Source of the DNA: Gammaproteobacteria bacterium | GTDB taxonomy: Bacteria > Pseudomonadota > Gammaproteobacteria > UBA4575 | Assembly (NCBI GenBank): GCA_013001685.1 | Contig: JABDMD010000185.1 | Location: forward strand, 1-33,192 | DNA: 33,192 nt | Direction: 5' to 3' | In this document: one piece after another, positions 19,883 through 28,016 of the stretch | Layout of the letters: each line of letters starts with the position of its first letter | How positions within the stretch are numbered: position 1 is the stretch's first letter | Program-made: the position numbers and the translations under genes | Notes under the pieces: model-generated | What the model was told of the DNA's origin: nothing | Database searches by the model: none | Seen by the model: the letters and a program-made list of their open reading frames with translations, nothing else

Positions 19883-20833
19883 ATGACAGTGAATGATAAA
19901 TTAAAAATAGAATTTTGCGGGTTACACCTCAACTCACCGCTGGTTTTACTATCTGGCTGTGTAGGCTTTGGTGAAGAATATACCCGTATCGAAGGATTCT
20001 CCAATGCAGATGTAGGCGCAATCTGCTTAAAAGGGACAACTGGGAAACTACGCTTTGGAAATGCCCCACATCGTATTACCGAAACGCCAGAAGGCATGCT
20101 AAACGCAATCGGTCTACAAAACCCTGGGGTTGATTATGTTGTTAATGACATTTTGCCTAAATTAGATTTTTCTGAAACACGCTTTATTGCAAACGTATCC
20201 GGTTCAACAATTGAAGAATATGTCGAGGTCACTCAAAAGTTTGATGACTCACCGATAGATGCGATCGAAATTAATATCTCCTGTCCAAACGTTAAAGAAG
20301 GTGGAGTTGCGTTTGGAAATGATCCAGATATGTCAGCACGCGTGGTAGCAGCTTGCCGTGCAGCAACAGAAAAACCCATCATCACCAAGCTTTCACCGAA
20401 TCAAACCGATATTAAGTACAACACCAAACTTTGCATTGAAGCTGGTAGCGATGCTTTTGCAGTAATCAATACTGTAATGGGCATGGCAATTGATATACAC
20501 AAAAAACAACCGATCATTCACAACAACCAAGGCGGCTTATCAGGCCCAGCAATCAAACCAATTGCCTTGTTAAAAGTGCATGAGGTATATCAAGTGTGCA
20601 AACCAAACAACATCCCCATTATCGGACAAGGTGGTATTGTAAATACAACGGATGCAATCGAATTTCTGCTTGCAGGCGCGACAACAGTTGGTTTAGGCAC
20701 AGGATTATTCTACGATCCGCTATGCTGCAAAAAAATTAATGATGGAATTGTTGAATATTTAGAACAAAACAACCATCAACATATAAATGAAATCATAGGT
20801 GGCTTACAAATATATTCCGATTCATCTGGCTGA
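19883..20833 (+). CDS. pyrD: Dihydroorotate dehydrogenase, class 1B-like catalytic subunit
   Basis: LNSPLVLLSGCVGFGEEY... INISCPNVKEGGVAFGNDPDM... ITKLSPNQTD... GGLSGPAIKPIAL... IIGQGGIVNTTDAIEFLLAGATTVGLGT. Confidence 0.82.
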   Translation: MTVNDKLKIEFCGLHLNSPLVLLSGCVGFGEEYTRIEGFSNADVGAICLKGTTGKLRFGNAPHRITETPEGMLNAIGLQNPGVDYVVNDILPKLDFSETRFIANVSGSTIEEYVEVTQKFDDSPIDAIEINISCPNVKEGGVAFGNDPDMSARVVAACRAATEKPIITKLSPNQTDIKYNTKLCIEAGSDAFAVINTVMGMAIDIHKKQPIIHNNQGGLSGPAIKPIALLKVHEVYQVCKPNNIPIIGQGGIVNTTDAIEFLLAGATTVGLGTGLFYDPLCCKKINDGIVEYLEQNNHQHINEIIGGLQIYSDSSG

Positions 20834-20846
20834 ACTTAATATAGTA

Positions 20847-22253
20847 TTAAGATTGAAACATTCCCAATTCCTGAATCTTCCTAGTCAAAGTATTTCTACC
20901 CCAACCCAAAAGCTTTGCAGCTTCTTGGCGTTTGCCACTGGTTTTACGCATCGCTGCTTTAATCATAATCGCTTCGAACTCAGGTAATGCTCGATCTAGT
21001 ATGGATTCATTACCTTTAGATAATTCACGATCAGCCCATTCACTTAACAATGCTTGCCAACTTGCAACATCTGCAACTGACATTTCATCCTTAAGCATTT
21101 CCGCCGGTAAATCTTGCATACGGATTTCTTTACTAGACGCCATTACTGTTAACCATCGGCAAACATTTTCTAACTGACGAATATTTCCAGGCCAAGCTAA
21201 AGCGCTTAAGTACTCAATAACTTCACTAGAAACTTTTTTTGTTTCGGTTTCTAATTCTTTAGCAGAAGCGTTCATAAAATGTTGTAGTAAAGCGGGTATA
21301 TCTTCTTTACGTTCTCGAAGTGTCGGTAGAACAATGCGAATTACATTTAGGCGATGAAAAAGATCTTCACGGAAATCTCCATTACGTACTCGCGCCTCAA
21401 GGTTTTGATGGGTGGCTGCGATGATGCGCACATCGGCTTTGATTGACTGATGTCCACCAACCCTATAAAAATTTCCATCTGACAACACGCGTAACAAACG
21501 AGTTTGTAAGTCAGCGGGCATATCACCAATTTCATCTAAAAATAAAGTTCCGCCATTGGCTTGTTCAAAGCGACCTTTACGCTGTGCTTGTGCACCTGTA
21601 AATGAGCCTTTTTCATGTCCGAATAATTCAGATTCTAATAGCTCACGGGGTATTGCAGCCATATTTAGTGCAATGAAAGGACCATCTGCACGAGGACTAT
21701 TATCATGCAAGGCTCGTGAAACAAGCTCTTTACCCGTTCCAGATGCACCATTAATTAATACAGTTACATTAGAATTTGAAAGCCTGCCAATAGCACGAAA
21801 TACTTCTTGCATAGCAGGTGATTCGCCAATGATATTAGGCAATTCTTCTGCAGCTTCTTCAGGCTTATCCGTTACAACTTCTTCATTCGCAGCTAAGCAT
21901 GCGCGCTTAGTAATCTCTACTGCATCTTCTACATCAAATGGTTTAGGTAAATACTCAAACGCCCCTTTTTGGTATGCACCAACTGCACTTTGCAAATCTG
22001 AGTGTGCCGTCATGATAATTATTGGTAACTCAGGATGATCTAGCTTTATGCGATCTAAGAATTCAAACCCGTCCATGCCTGGCATACGCACATCGGTAAG
22101 AATTGCAGTTGGAGTATCTGTTTCAAGTTCATGAATTGCAGTAACAGCAGATTCAAATGTAGTCACTGGAATCTGCGCTTTTTGAAATGCACGCTCTAAC
22201 ACCCAGCGTATAGCCTGATCGTCATCTATCACCCAAACTTTTGAAATACTCAT
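20847..22253 (-). CDS. ntrC: Nitrogen regulation response regulator NtrC (sigma54 activator)
   Basis: Receiver domain (DDDQAIRWVL, DVRMPGMDG), AAA+ domain (GASGTGKELVSRALH, GSFTGA, GGTLFLDEIGDMP), Fis-type HTH (KRQEAAKLLGWGRNTLTRKIQELGM). Confidence 0.96.
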   Translation of the reverse strand: MSISKVWVIDDDQAIRWVLERAFQKAQIPVTTFESAVTAIHELETDTPTAILTDVRMPGMDGFEFLDRIKLDHPELPIIIMTAHSDLQSAVGAYQKGAFEYLPKPFDVEDAVEITKRACLAANEEVVTDKPEEAAEELPNIIGESPAMQEVFRAIGRLSNSNVTVLINGASGTGKELVSRALHDNSPRADGPFIALNMAAIPRELLESELFGHEKGSFTGAQAQRKGRFEQANGGTLFLDEIGDMPADLQTRLLRVLSDGNFYRVGGHQSIKADVRIIAATHQNLEARVRNGDFREDLFHRLNVIRIVLPTLRERKEDIPALLQHFMNASAKELETETKKVSSEVIEYLSALAWPGNIRQLENVCRWLTVMASSKEIRMQDLPAEMLKDEMSVADVASWQALLSEWADRELSKGNESILDRALPEFEAIMIKAAMRKTSGKRQEAAKLLGWGRNTLTRKIQELGMFQS

Positions 22254-22275
22254 AATTTTATTCTTTACTCTGCAG

Positions 22276-23427
22276 TTATTTTTTTATGTTAAAACGATCT
22301 TCATTATTTAACGGAAGTAGTACACGAAACTGTGTATGTCCCGGCATAGAGTCAAACTCAATTAGCCCGTTATGCAAATTAATCAGGTTTTGAGAAATAG
22401 GTAGCCCTAAACCAGTACCATGTTCATTGCCAGACACCATCGGGAAAAAGATTTGTGGTTTTAACTCTGCACTCACACCTGGACCATTATCGGTAACACT
22501 GATCTCAGCAACCAAGCGGTGCATAACATCACCTAAAGTGTATTGCCGTAATACACGCGTTTTAAGCTGCACTTCTGGCTTTTCATTACTCAGATCACTA
22601 ATCGAGGCACGCACCGCGTTACGAACAATATTTAAAATTGCTTGTACCAACAAATCACGATCGGCATGAATTTCTGGAATGCTTGGATCATAATCCACCT
22701 TAAACTCAACTCCACTAGGTGTTTCGGCAAGAGCTAAATGCCGTATATGCTCCAATACATTGTGAACGTTGAGTGATTGTTTAACGGGTGTAACGTTAGG
22801 TCCAAACATACGATCAACTAGTTTTCTTAAACGATCCGCTTCATTAATAATGACATCGGTATATTCGCGCAGAGAAGCCTCGGCAAGTTCTCCAGCTAGT
22901 AACTGTGCTGCACCACGCACACCGCCTAGAGGGTTTTTTATTTCGTGAGCTAAACCACGCAGCATATTTTGCGTAGCTTGCGTTTCAGATAACAAATGTT
23001 CTTCACGGCTAATTCTCACCATGTGATCGACTTTAGATATTTCAAGCAGAGATAGTGTTTCTTCATTTTTAGTAAGTATTGGAATAGTAGAACAATCGAT
23101 GATTAATTCACCTCCTCCTAAACGTTTCATGCATACTTCACGTTGGGTTATGGGGTGACCCTTTCGAATTGAATCTTGTATGTGGTTTATTAATTCATCA
23201 TCTGTATCTTGAATAAAATCAGTTAAAGGTCGACCCAAAGCATGCCGCACACCAGTACTGACTATCTCTTCAGCAGCAGGATTCAAATATTTAATGCAAA
23301 GATCTTCATCAACCAAAAACACCGCTAATGCTAAGTTGTCTAAAATTTTCTTATGCTGATTTATATCTACCAGAGATTCCATAAATGCTGGGATTTCACC
23401 AAATATGTTAGTAGGTGTTTTTGTCAT
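22276..23427 (-). CDS. ntrB: Nitrogen regulation sensor kinase NtrB
   Basis: PAS domain, GLAHEIKNPLGGVRGAAQLL H-box, NIVRNAVRA, TDNGPGVSAEL, GTGLGLPISQNLI. Confidence 0.95.
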   Translation of the reverse strand: MTKTPTNIFGEIPAFMESLVDINQHKKILDNLALAVFLVDEDLCIKYLNPAAEEIVSTGVRHALGRPLTDFIQDTDDELINHIQDSIRKGHPITQREVCMKRLGGGELIIDCSTIPILTKNEETLSLLEISKVDHMVRISREEHLLSETQATQNMLRGLAHEIKNPLGGVRGAAQLLAGELAEASLREYTDVIINEADRLRKLVDRMFGPNVTPVKQSLNVHNVLEHIRHLALAETPSGVEFKVDYDPSIPEIHADRDLLVQAILNIVRNAVRASISDLSNEKPEVQLKTRVLRQYTLGDVMHRLVAEISVTDNGPGVSAELKPQIFFPMVSGNEHGTGLGLPISQNLINLHNGLIEFDSMPGHTQFRVLLPLNNEDRFNIKK

Positions 23428-23526
23428 AACTTGTCCTTAGCCACTTGATTGCAATAATCGATCCAACAGATCTGCGAGCTATTGGCACATCTAATCAAAG
23501 ACTTAGAGCAATAACGTAGCTGGAAT

Positions 23527-23575
23527 TGCACTAGTATAGTGCATATTGAGAATCAATCTAGTGCAAGATGCACTA
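23527..23575. promoter_or_regulatory. Cluster of NtrC-like heptamer boxes upstream of ntrB
   Basis: TGCACTA-GTA-TAGTGCA (23527-23543) and TAGTGCA-AGA-TGCACTA (23559-23575), both perfect 7+7 inverted repeats. The first matches NtrC-type symmetry TGCACYA-N3-TRGTGCA. Confidence 0.65.
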
Positions 23576-23633
23576 ATTTAGGGCTAAAGCGTGATATTTA
23601 CTGATTAGGTTGAGACTGAATCAACCACTACAC

Positions 23634-24290
23634 TTAATTTGAAGTAGGTGGTGGTGGCGGTCTCGTTGGTAATTTAGTGTTACTAGGAAAATTGAAGGAA
23701 CCGTTACCCGTACCTGCATCGCCACCATTGCCATCACTTGGTGCGATATCAGAATTTAGTAATGCAGAATAACGCTGCAAGGTTACCTTCACAGGCGTGG
23801 CACTAATCTTTGTACTGCCACTAGTATCGACTATTTTTACAGAAATACTATGTGTGCCTCGATCAACATTTTTTAAGGCGGTAATAGTACTGGTTCCGCT
23901 GTATACCTCAGCGCCATCTAAAGTAACTACATATTTATGGCCTTTTCGTGACTGTAGTGCCGGAGCCACACGAAAATTAATAGTCAGGTTGCCTTGGTTA
24001 TCCCGAATAGTGGCCTCATTGCTAGGTGATGTAATCACAAGTTCGGTATAAGGATTTTTATCCTCTTCTTTTTTAGTACTACGATTGCTGCTGGAACTCG
24101 CTAGAGGCTTAGTTGGAATCAAAGTAGGCAATGTATCGACTTCTACTTCTTCGGCATTTGCACATCCACCTGGTGAATCTGTATATACAGTATTTCCTTT
24201 AGCGTCTTTACAGGTATAAATCTCCGCTTGCGCATTACCTGCGCAAAAAAGAATGCAGATGACACTAAAAATGGCAAGACTTATACGCAT
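23634..24290 (-). CDS. Secreted DUF4124-like protein
   Basis: Signal peptide then AEIYTCKDAKGNTVYTDSPGGCANAEEVEV (DUF4124-type), Ig-like middle region, proline-rich tail. Confidence 0.75.
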   Translation of the reverse strand: MRISLAIFSVICILFCAGNAQAEIYTCKDAKGNTVYTDSPGGCANAEEVEVDTLPTLIPTKPLASSSSNRSTKKEEDKNPYTELVITSPSNEATIRDNQGNLTINFRVAPALQSRKGHKYVVTLDGAEVYSGTSTITALKNVDRGTHSISVKIVDTSGSTKISATPVKVTLQRYSALLNSDIAPSDGNGGDAGTGNGSFNFPSNTKLPTRPPPPPTSN

Positions 24291-24368
24291 CCGATCGTTT
24301 CCTTATTAGCTCTAAAAGAATAATACTCGCAGATGCTTATAAGACCCAGGAAAAGCGTCTCAAGTTGC

Positions 24369-24408
24369 AAAAAAAACGCCCCAAGTCCAATTTTAGAGCC
24401 GGGGCGTT
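24369..24408 (-). terminator. Intrinsic terminator of glnA
   Basis: AACGCCCC (24375-24382) pairs with GGGGCGTT (24401-24408); minus-strand 3' side runs GGGGCGTTTTTTTT. Confidence 0.88.
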
Positions 24409-24434
24409 ATTAGCTAAAGTGCTAAAACAGTAGT

Positions 24435-25844
24435 TTAACAGCTGTAATACATATCAAACTCTACAGGATGAGTAGACATACGTAATTCTGTTACTTCTTC
24501 CATCTTTAGTTCTATGTAGCCATCGATGCAGTCATCTGAGAATACGCCACCGGCTTTAAGAAAGTCACGATCATTGTCTAACGCTTCTAAAGCTTGATCG
24601 AGTGAAGAACAGACGGTTGGGATTTTCTTTTCTTCTTCAGGAGGCAAGTCGTATAAATCTTTATCGTTTGCAGGGCCTGGATCAATCTGGTTTTGAATTC
24701 CATCTAAACCAGCCATCATCATTGCTGCAAAAGTAAGATAAGGATTACCTGTTGGATCACCAAAGCGAACTTCAATTCTGCGTGCCTTTGGGTTAGATTC
24801 GTAAGGAATACGAATCGATGCAGAACGATTACGCGCAGAGTATGCCAACATAACCGGAGCCTCAAATCCTGGTACTAATCGTTTGTAGCTATTTGTGCTT
24901 GCATTAGAGAATGCATTAATCGCACGCGCATGCTTAATGATACCGCCAATGTAATACAACGCAGTTTGTGAAAGATTACCGTAAAGATCGCCTTGAAATA
25001 AATTATTGCCTTCTTTAACTAATGACATGTGTACATGCATACCGCTACCGTTATCACCAACGATGGGTTTAGGCATAAATGTCGCTGTCTTACCGTAGTT
25101 ATGCGCAACGTTATGAACTACATATTTTAAAATTTGGTTCCAGTCTGCGCGCTCTGTAAGAGTGCTGTATCGCGTACCAATTTCGCATTGGCCTGCAGTG
25201 CCTACTTCATGATGATGAACCTCTACAGGAACTCCCATTTCTACAAGCACTTGGCACATTGCTGAACGAAGATCTTGTAATGAATCGACAGGAGGAACAG
25301 GGAAGTAACCACCCTTAACACCCGGACGATGGCCAATGTTGCCATCTTCAAAATGCTTACCTGAGTTCCAAGCCGATTCGTCAGAGTCAACTCTATAAAA
25401 TGAACCTGACATCTCAATGCCCCATTTAACATCGTCAAATACAAAAAATTCTGGCTCTGGTCCAAAGTTAACAGCGTCCGCTATACCGGTTGAATTTAGA
25501 TATGCTTCTGCTCGTCTGGCTACAGAACGTGGGTCACGGCCGTAACCTTCCATGGTTGAAGGCTCAAGAATATCGCAACGTAAAATCATAGTGGAATCAC
25601 TAAAGAATGGATCAACTACGGCTGTGCTTGGGTCTGGCATTAAAATCATGTCTGATTCATTAATTCCTTTCCAACCCGCAATCGATGAACCGTCAAACAT
25701 TTTGCCCGACTCAAATATACTTTCTTCTACAGTTGAGGCTGGCACAGAAACGTGCTGTTCCTTACCTTTTGTATCCGTAAACCGGAAATCAACGAATTGA
25801 ATATCTTCGTCTTTTATTTTTTTGATCACATCACTCGCGGACAT
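24435..25844 (-). CDS. glnA: Glutamine synthetase type I
   Basis: [47 protein letters not shown], adenylylation-site motif DLYDLPPEE. Confidence 0.98.
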   Translation of the reverse strand: MSASDVIKKIKDEDIQFVDFRFTDTKGKEQHVSVPASTVEESIFESGKMFDGSSIAGWKGINESDMILMPDPSTAVVDPFFSDSTMILRCDILEPSTMEGYGRDPRSVARRAEAYLNSTGIADAVNFGPEPEFFVFDDVKWGIEMSGSFYRVDSDESAWNSGKHFEDGNIGHRPGVKGGYFPVPPVDSLQDLRSAMCQVLVEMGVPVEVHHHEVGTAGQCEIGTRYSTLTERADWNQILKYVVHNVAHNYGKTATFMPKPIVGDNGSGMHVHMSLVKEGNNLFQGDLYGNLSQTALYYIGGIIKHARAINAFSNASTNSYKRLVPGFEAPVMLAYSARNRSASIRIPYESNPKARRIEVRFGDPTGNPYLTFAAMMMAGLDGIQNQIDPGPANDKDLYDLPPEEEKKIPTVCSSLDQALEALDNDRDFLKAGGVFSDDCIDGYIELKMEEVTELRMSTHPVEFDMYYSC

Positions 25845-25985
25845 TTAGTTTCTCCTTAGCTTCGACTCTTTATGTGTCTTAATTGGTATTTATAATAGCG
25901 GTGTTAGGTTGTTTTTCTTATGCTTGTGACTAATTGCTAGCCACATTCATGTAGTTACTTAATTTATTATTTTTTAATTATTCTT

Positions 25986-26001
25986 AGCACAATGCGTGCC
26001 A
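25986..26001 (-). promoter_or_regulatory. Sigma54 (-24/-12) promoter of glnA
   Basis: Minus strand reads TGGCACGCATTGTGCT: GG and GC at correct sigma54 spacing, 15/16 to TGGCACG-N4-TTGCW. Predicted TSS is near 25975. Confidence 0.75.
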
Positions 26002-26086
26002 TTAGAATTTAGAACGCACTCTAATAAAGCTAATGCAGCATTATACGCAGCTTTTTGCCAAGATGTGAGAAGGCAAATACTAATAT

Positions 26087-26126
26087 AAGCACTATCTTGG
26101 TGCTAGCCAGCACCAAGATAGTGCTT
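26087..26126. promoter_or_regulatory. Twin NtrC-like enhancer as an 18-bp perfect inverted repeat
   Basis: AAGCACTATCTTGGTGCT-AGCC-AGCACCAAGATAGTGCTT. Each arm holds a GCAC(C/T)-N5-(G/A)GTGC site; site centres at 26096 and 26117 are 21 bp apart. Confidence 0.75.
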
Positions 26127-26465
26127 GATGTAATTTGAAAAATTATTTGGGAAGAAAACGAGTATACGTACATTTGCCTTATGAACTCGTGACGAGAAAA
26201 AAAACAATACAAGATTATTGAAGACCAGGGTCTATTGCCACTCATTCATTTAATAAAAATATCATTATAAAATGTAATGGTTTTATCCCTGCATATGGCC
26301 CACTGAAACGACTATTTATTTGCCGTGATTTGTCACCATAGGTCAAATAATGCAGACAATTTTCGTCCAATTGATAGCTCGATCACATCGCTAACTATTG
26401 CTAAATAACAAGTAAACAACAGCCCATCAGTAGGTTACTGATTCAGCTTAAAGTAAGCATGATGT

Positions 26466-26481
26466 TGGCATAGGCCTTGCT
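26466..26481 (+). promoter_or_regulatory. Sigma54 (-24/-12) promoter, divergent from glnA
   Basis: TGGCATAGGCCTTGCT: TGGCA and TTGCT at exact sigma54 spacing. Predicted TSS is near 26492, just before the GGA-hairpin region. Confidence 0.7.
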
Positions 26482-26547
26482 CTATAGATTACAACAAACT
26501 TTTTTATTGCTCAGGATGAGCATTTTAAGCATGACACGGAGGTCATT

Positions 26548-26676
26548 ATGGGCGTATCAACTGATGTATTCACAATTGTGTATATCGTATGGATCGCCGC
26601 AAGTATGGCAGCGTTAGCTTGGGCTTATCGACACACGGTTAAGAAAAAACTTTGTGGCGACAGCAACCGCGCTTAA
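26548..26676 (+). CDS. Small single-TM protein (42 aa), not in ORF track
   Basis: ATG preceded by GGAGG. Translation MGVSTDVFTIVYIVWIAASMAALAWAYRHTVKKKLCGDSNRA: one hydrophobic helix followed by a KKK cluster. Confidence 0.55.
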   Translation: MGVSTDVFTIVYIVWIAASMAALAWAYRHTVKKKLCGDSNRA

Positions 26677-26960
26677 ATACAGAAAGGATTCATTTTAAAG
26701 CAAGGATGCTTTATCAACACATACGGAAATGTGTGCAATGAAATGTAGAGTGGTGAAATGTGAGAAGCATTCACAGCAGGGAACACCTCGGACAAGGATT
26801 GTCGCCTCTACAATTTAAAAGGAAATGACATGTTGTAACTAAGGATAGTTACACCTTACAAGGATGCAACCTAGATAGCTCATCATCAGGAGAGTGTATC
26901 TAAACCGTCTTAGGGAAGAGGGCTGCGAGACAAGGACGTCGTTCTGCAGCACTATTATTA

Positions 26961-26988
26961 AAGGCAAGCACTTAGCTTGCCTTTTTTA
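26961..26988 (+). terminator. Intrinsic terminator of the CsrB-like RNA
   Basis: AAGGCAAGC (26961-26969), ACTTA loop, GCTTGCCTT (26975-26983), then a T tract. Confidence 0.92.
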
Positions 26989-27086
26989 TTGCCCGCAATT
27001 ACCCAGAAATATAGCTATTAGCAAGCACCAGTGCTGGTAGGCATAGCAGGGCATCGCTATACTCTCGTGCGTGCAACGCGTTAACT

Positions 27087-27998
27087 ATGCCTGATTCCCA
27101 AACTATAAATAAGCTTATAAGCTTTCAGGAGCTCATCCAAAGACTTCAGCAGTTTTGGACTGCACAAGGCTGTGTGGTTGAACAACCTTATGACTTGGAA
27201 ATGGGAGCCGCCACCTTTCATCCAAGTACTTTTTTGCGTGCCATAGGGCCTGAGTCTTGGCGATCCTGTTACCCACAACCTTGCCGTAGACCTACTGATG
27301 GCCGTTATGGTGATAACCCCAATCGCTTGCAGCGTTATTTTCAATTTCAAGTTGTACTCAAGCCTTCACCTGAAAATATTCAAGACTTATATATAGAGTC
27401 ACTGACCTCGCTAGATATTGACCCCTTAGTTCATGACATTCGATTTGTTGAAGACAATTGGGAGTCGCCCACATTAGGCGCATGGGGTTTAGGCTGGGAA
27501 GTGTGGCTAGATGGTATGGAAATTTCTCAGTTTACTTATTTCCAACAAATTGGTGGCCTAGACTGCAAACCAGTTACAGGGGAAATTACCTATGGCTTAG
27601 AACGCATCGCCATGTACTTGCAAAATGTCGACAGTGTGTATGATTTAGTTTGGTCTCAACATAAAGACAATACTATTCTCTACCGAGATATTTATCATCA
27701 AAACGAAGTAGAGCAATCCGCCTACAACTTTGAACATGCGAATACAGATGCTTTGTTTAAATCTTTTGATGCCAGCGAAAAAGAATGCCAACACTTAATC
27801 GAACAAGAAATTCCTGTTGCTGCATACGATCATGTGCTCAAGTGCTCACATGAATTTAATTTATTAGATGCGCGTCAAGTTATCTCAGTTACTGAACGTC
27901 AGCAATATATTTTACGCATTCGCAAACTTGCTCAAAGTGTTGCCAATAACTATTTAGAAAGCCGCGAAAAACTGGGCTTTCCGCTGGAAAAGAAATAG
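27087..27998 (+). CDS. glyQ: Glycyl-tRNA synthetase alpha subunit
   Basis: [44 protein letters not shown]. Confidence 0.98.
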   Translation: MPDSQTINKLISFQELIQRLQQFWTAQGCVVEQPYDLEMGAATFHPSTFLRAIGPESWRSCYPQPCRRPTDGRYGDNPNRLQRYFQFQVVLKPSPENIQDLYIESLTSLDIDPLVHDIRFVEDNWESPTLGAWGLGWEVWLDGMEISQFTYFQQIGGLDCKPVTGEITYGLERIAMYLQNVDSVYDLVWSQHKDNTILYRDIYHQNEVEQSAYNFEHANTDALFKSFDASEKECQHLIEQEIPVAAYDHVLKCSHEFNLLDARQVISVTERQQYILRIRKLAQSVANNYLESREKLGFPLEKK

Positions 27999-28016
27999 CC
28001 CGCTGTGAACTAAAAA

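Larger units (their letters stand above)
26492..26988 (+). ncRNA. CsrB/RsmY/RsmZ-like CsrA-sequestering RNA (5' end uncertain; a shorter form from about 26680 is possible)
   Basis: About 15 GGA triplets. Perfect stems with GGA loops: TGCTC-AGGAT-GAGCA (26508-26522), ATGAC-ACGGAG-GTCAT (26531-26546), TAAAGC-AAGGAT-GCTTTA (26696-26713), ACACAT-ACGGAA-ATGTGT (26717-26734), GACA-AGGAT-TGTC (26791-26803), TGTAACT-AAGGAT-AGTTACA (26834-26853), GAC-AAGGAC-GTC inside GCTGC/GCAGC (26922-26950). Ends in an intrinsic terminator. Confidence 0.8.

Noticed and set aside
26087-26126. Reading the 18-bp palindrome as an intrinsic terminator
   Set aside because: No T tract on either side and no gene ending nearby. 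NtrC half-site content and position relative to the glnA sigma54 promoter fit an enhancer better.
26030-26245. 71-aa minus-strand ORF
   Set aside because: It overlaps the NtrC palindrome and has no recognisable domain; better explained as intergenic regulatory DNA.
26446-26458. GCTTA-AAG-TAAGC dyad just upstream of the plus-strand sigma54 promoter as an activator site
   Set aside because: Only 8 bp from the -24 element, too close for a typical sigma54 enhancer, and not a GacA consensus match.
27027-27045. AGCACCAGTGCTGGT near the glyQ start, resembling an NtrC half-site cluster
   Set aside because: Spacing does not fit GCACC-N5-GGTGC and no sigma54 promoter follows.
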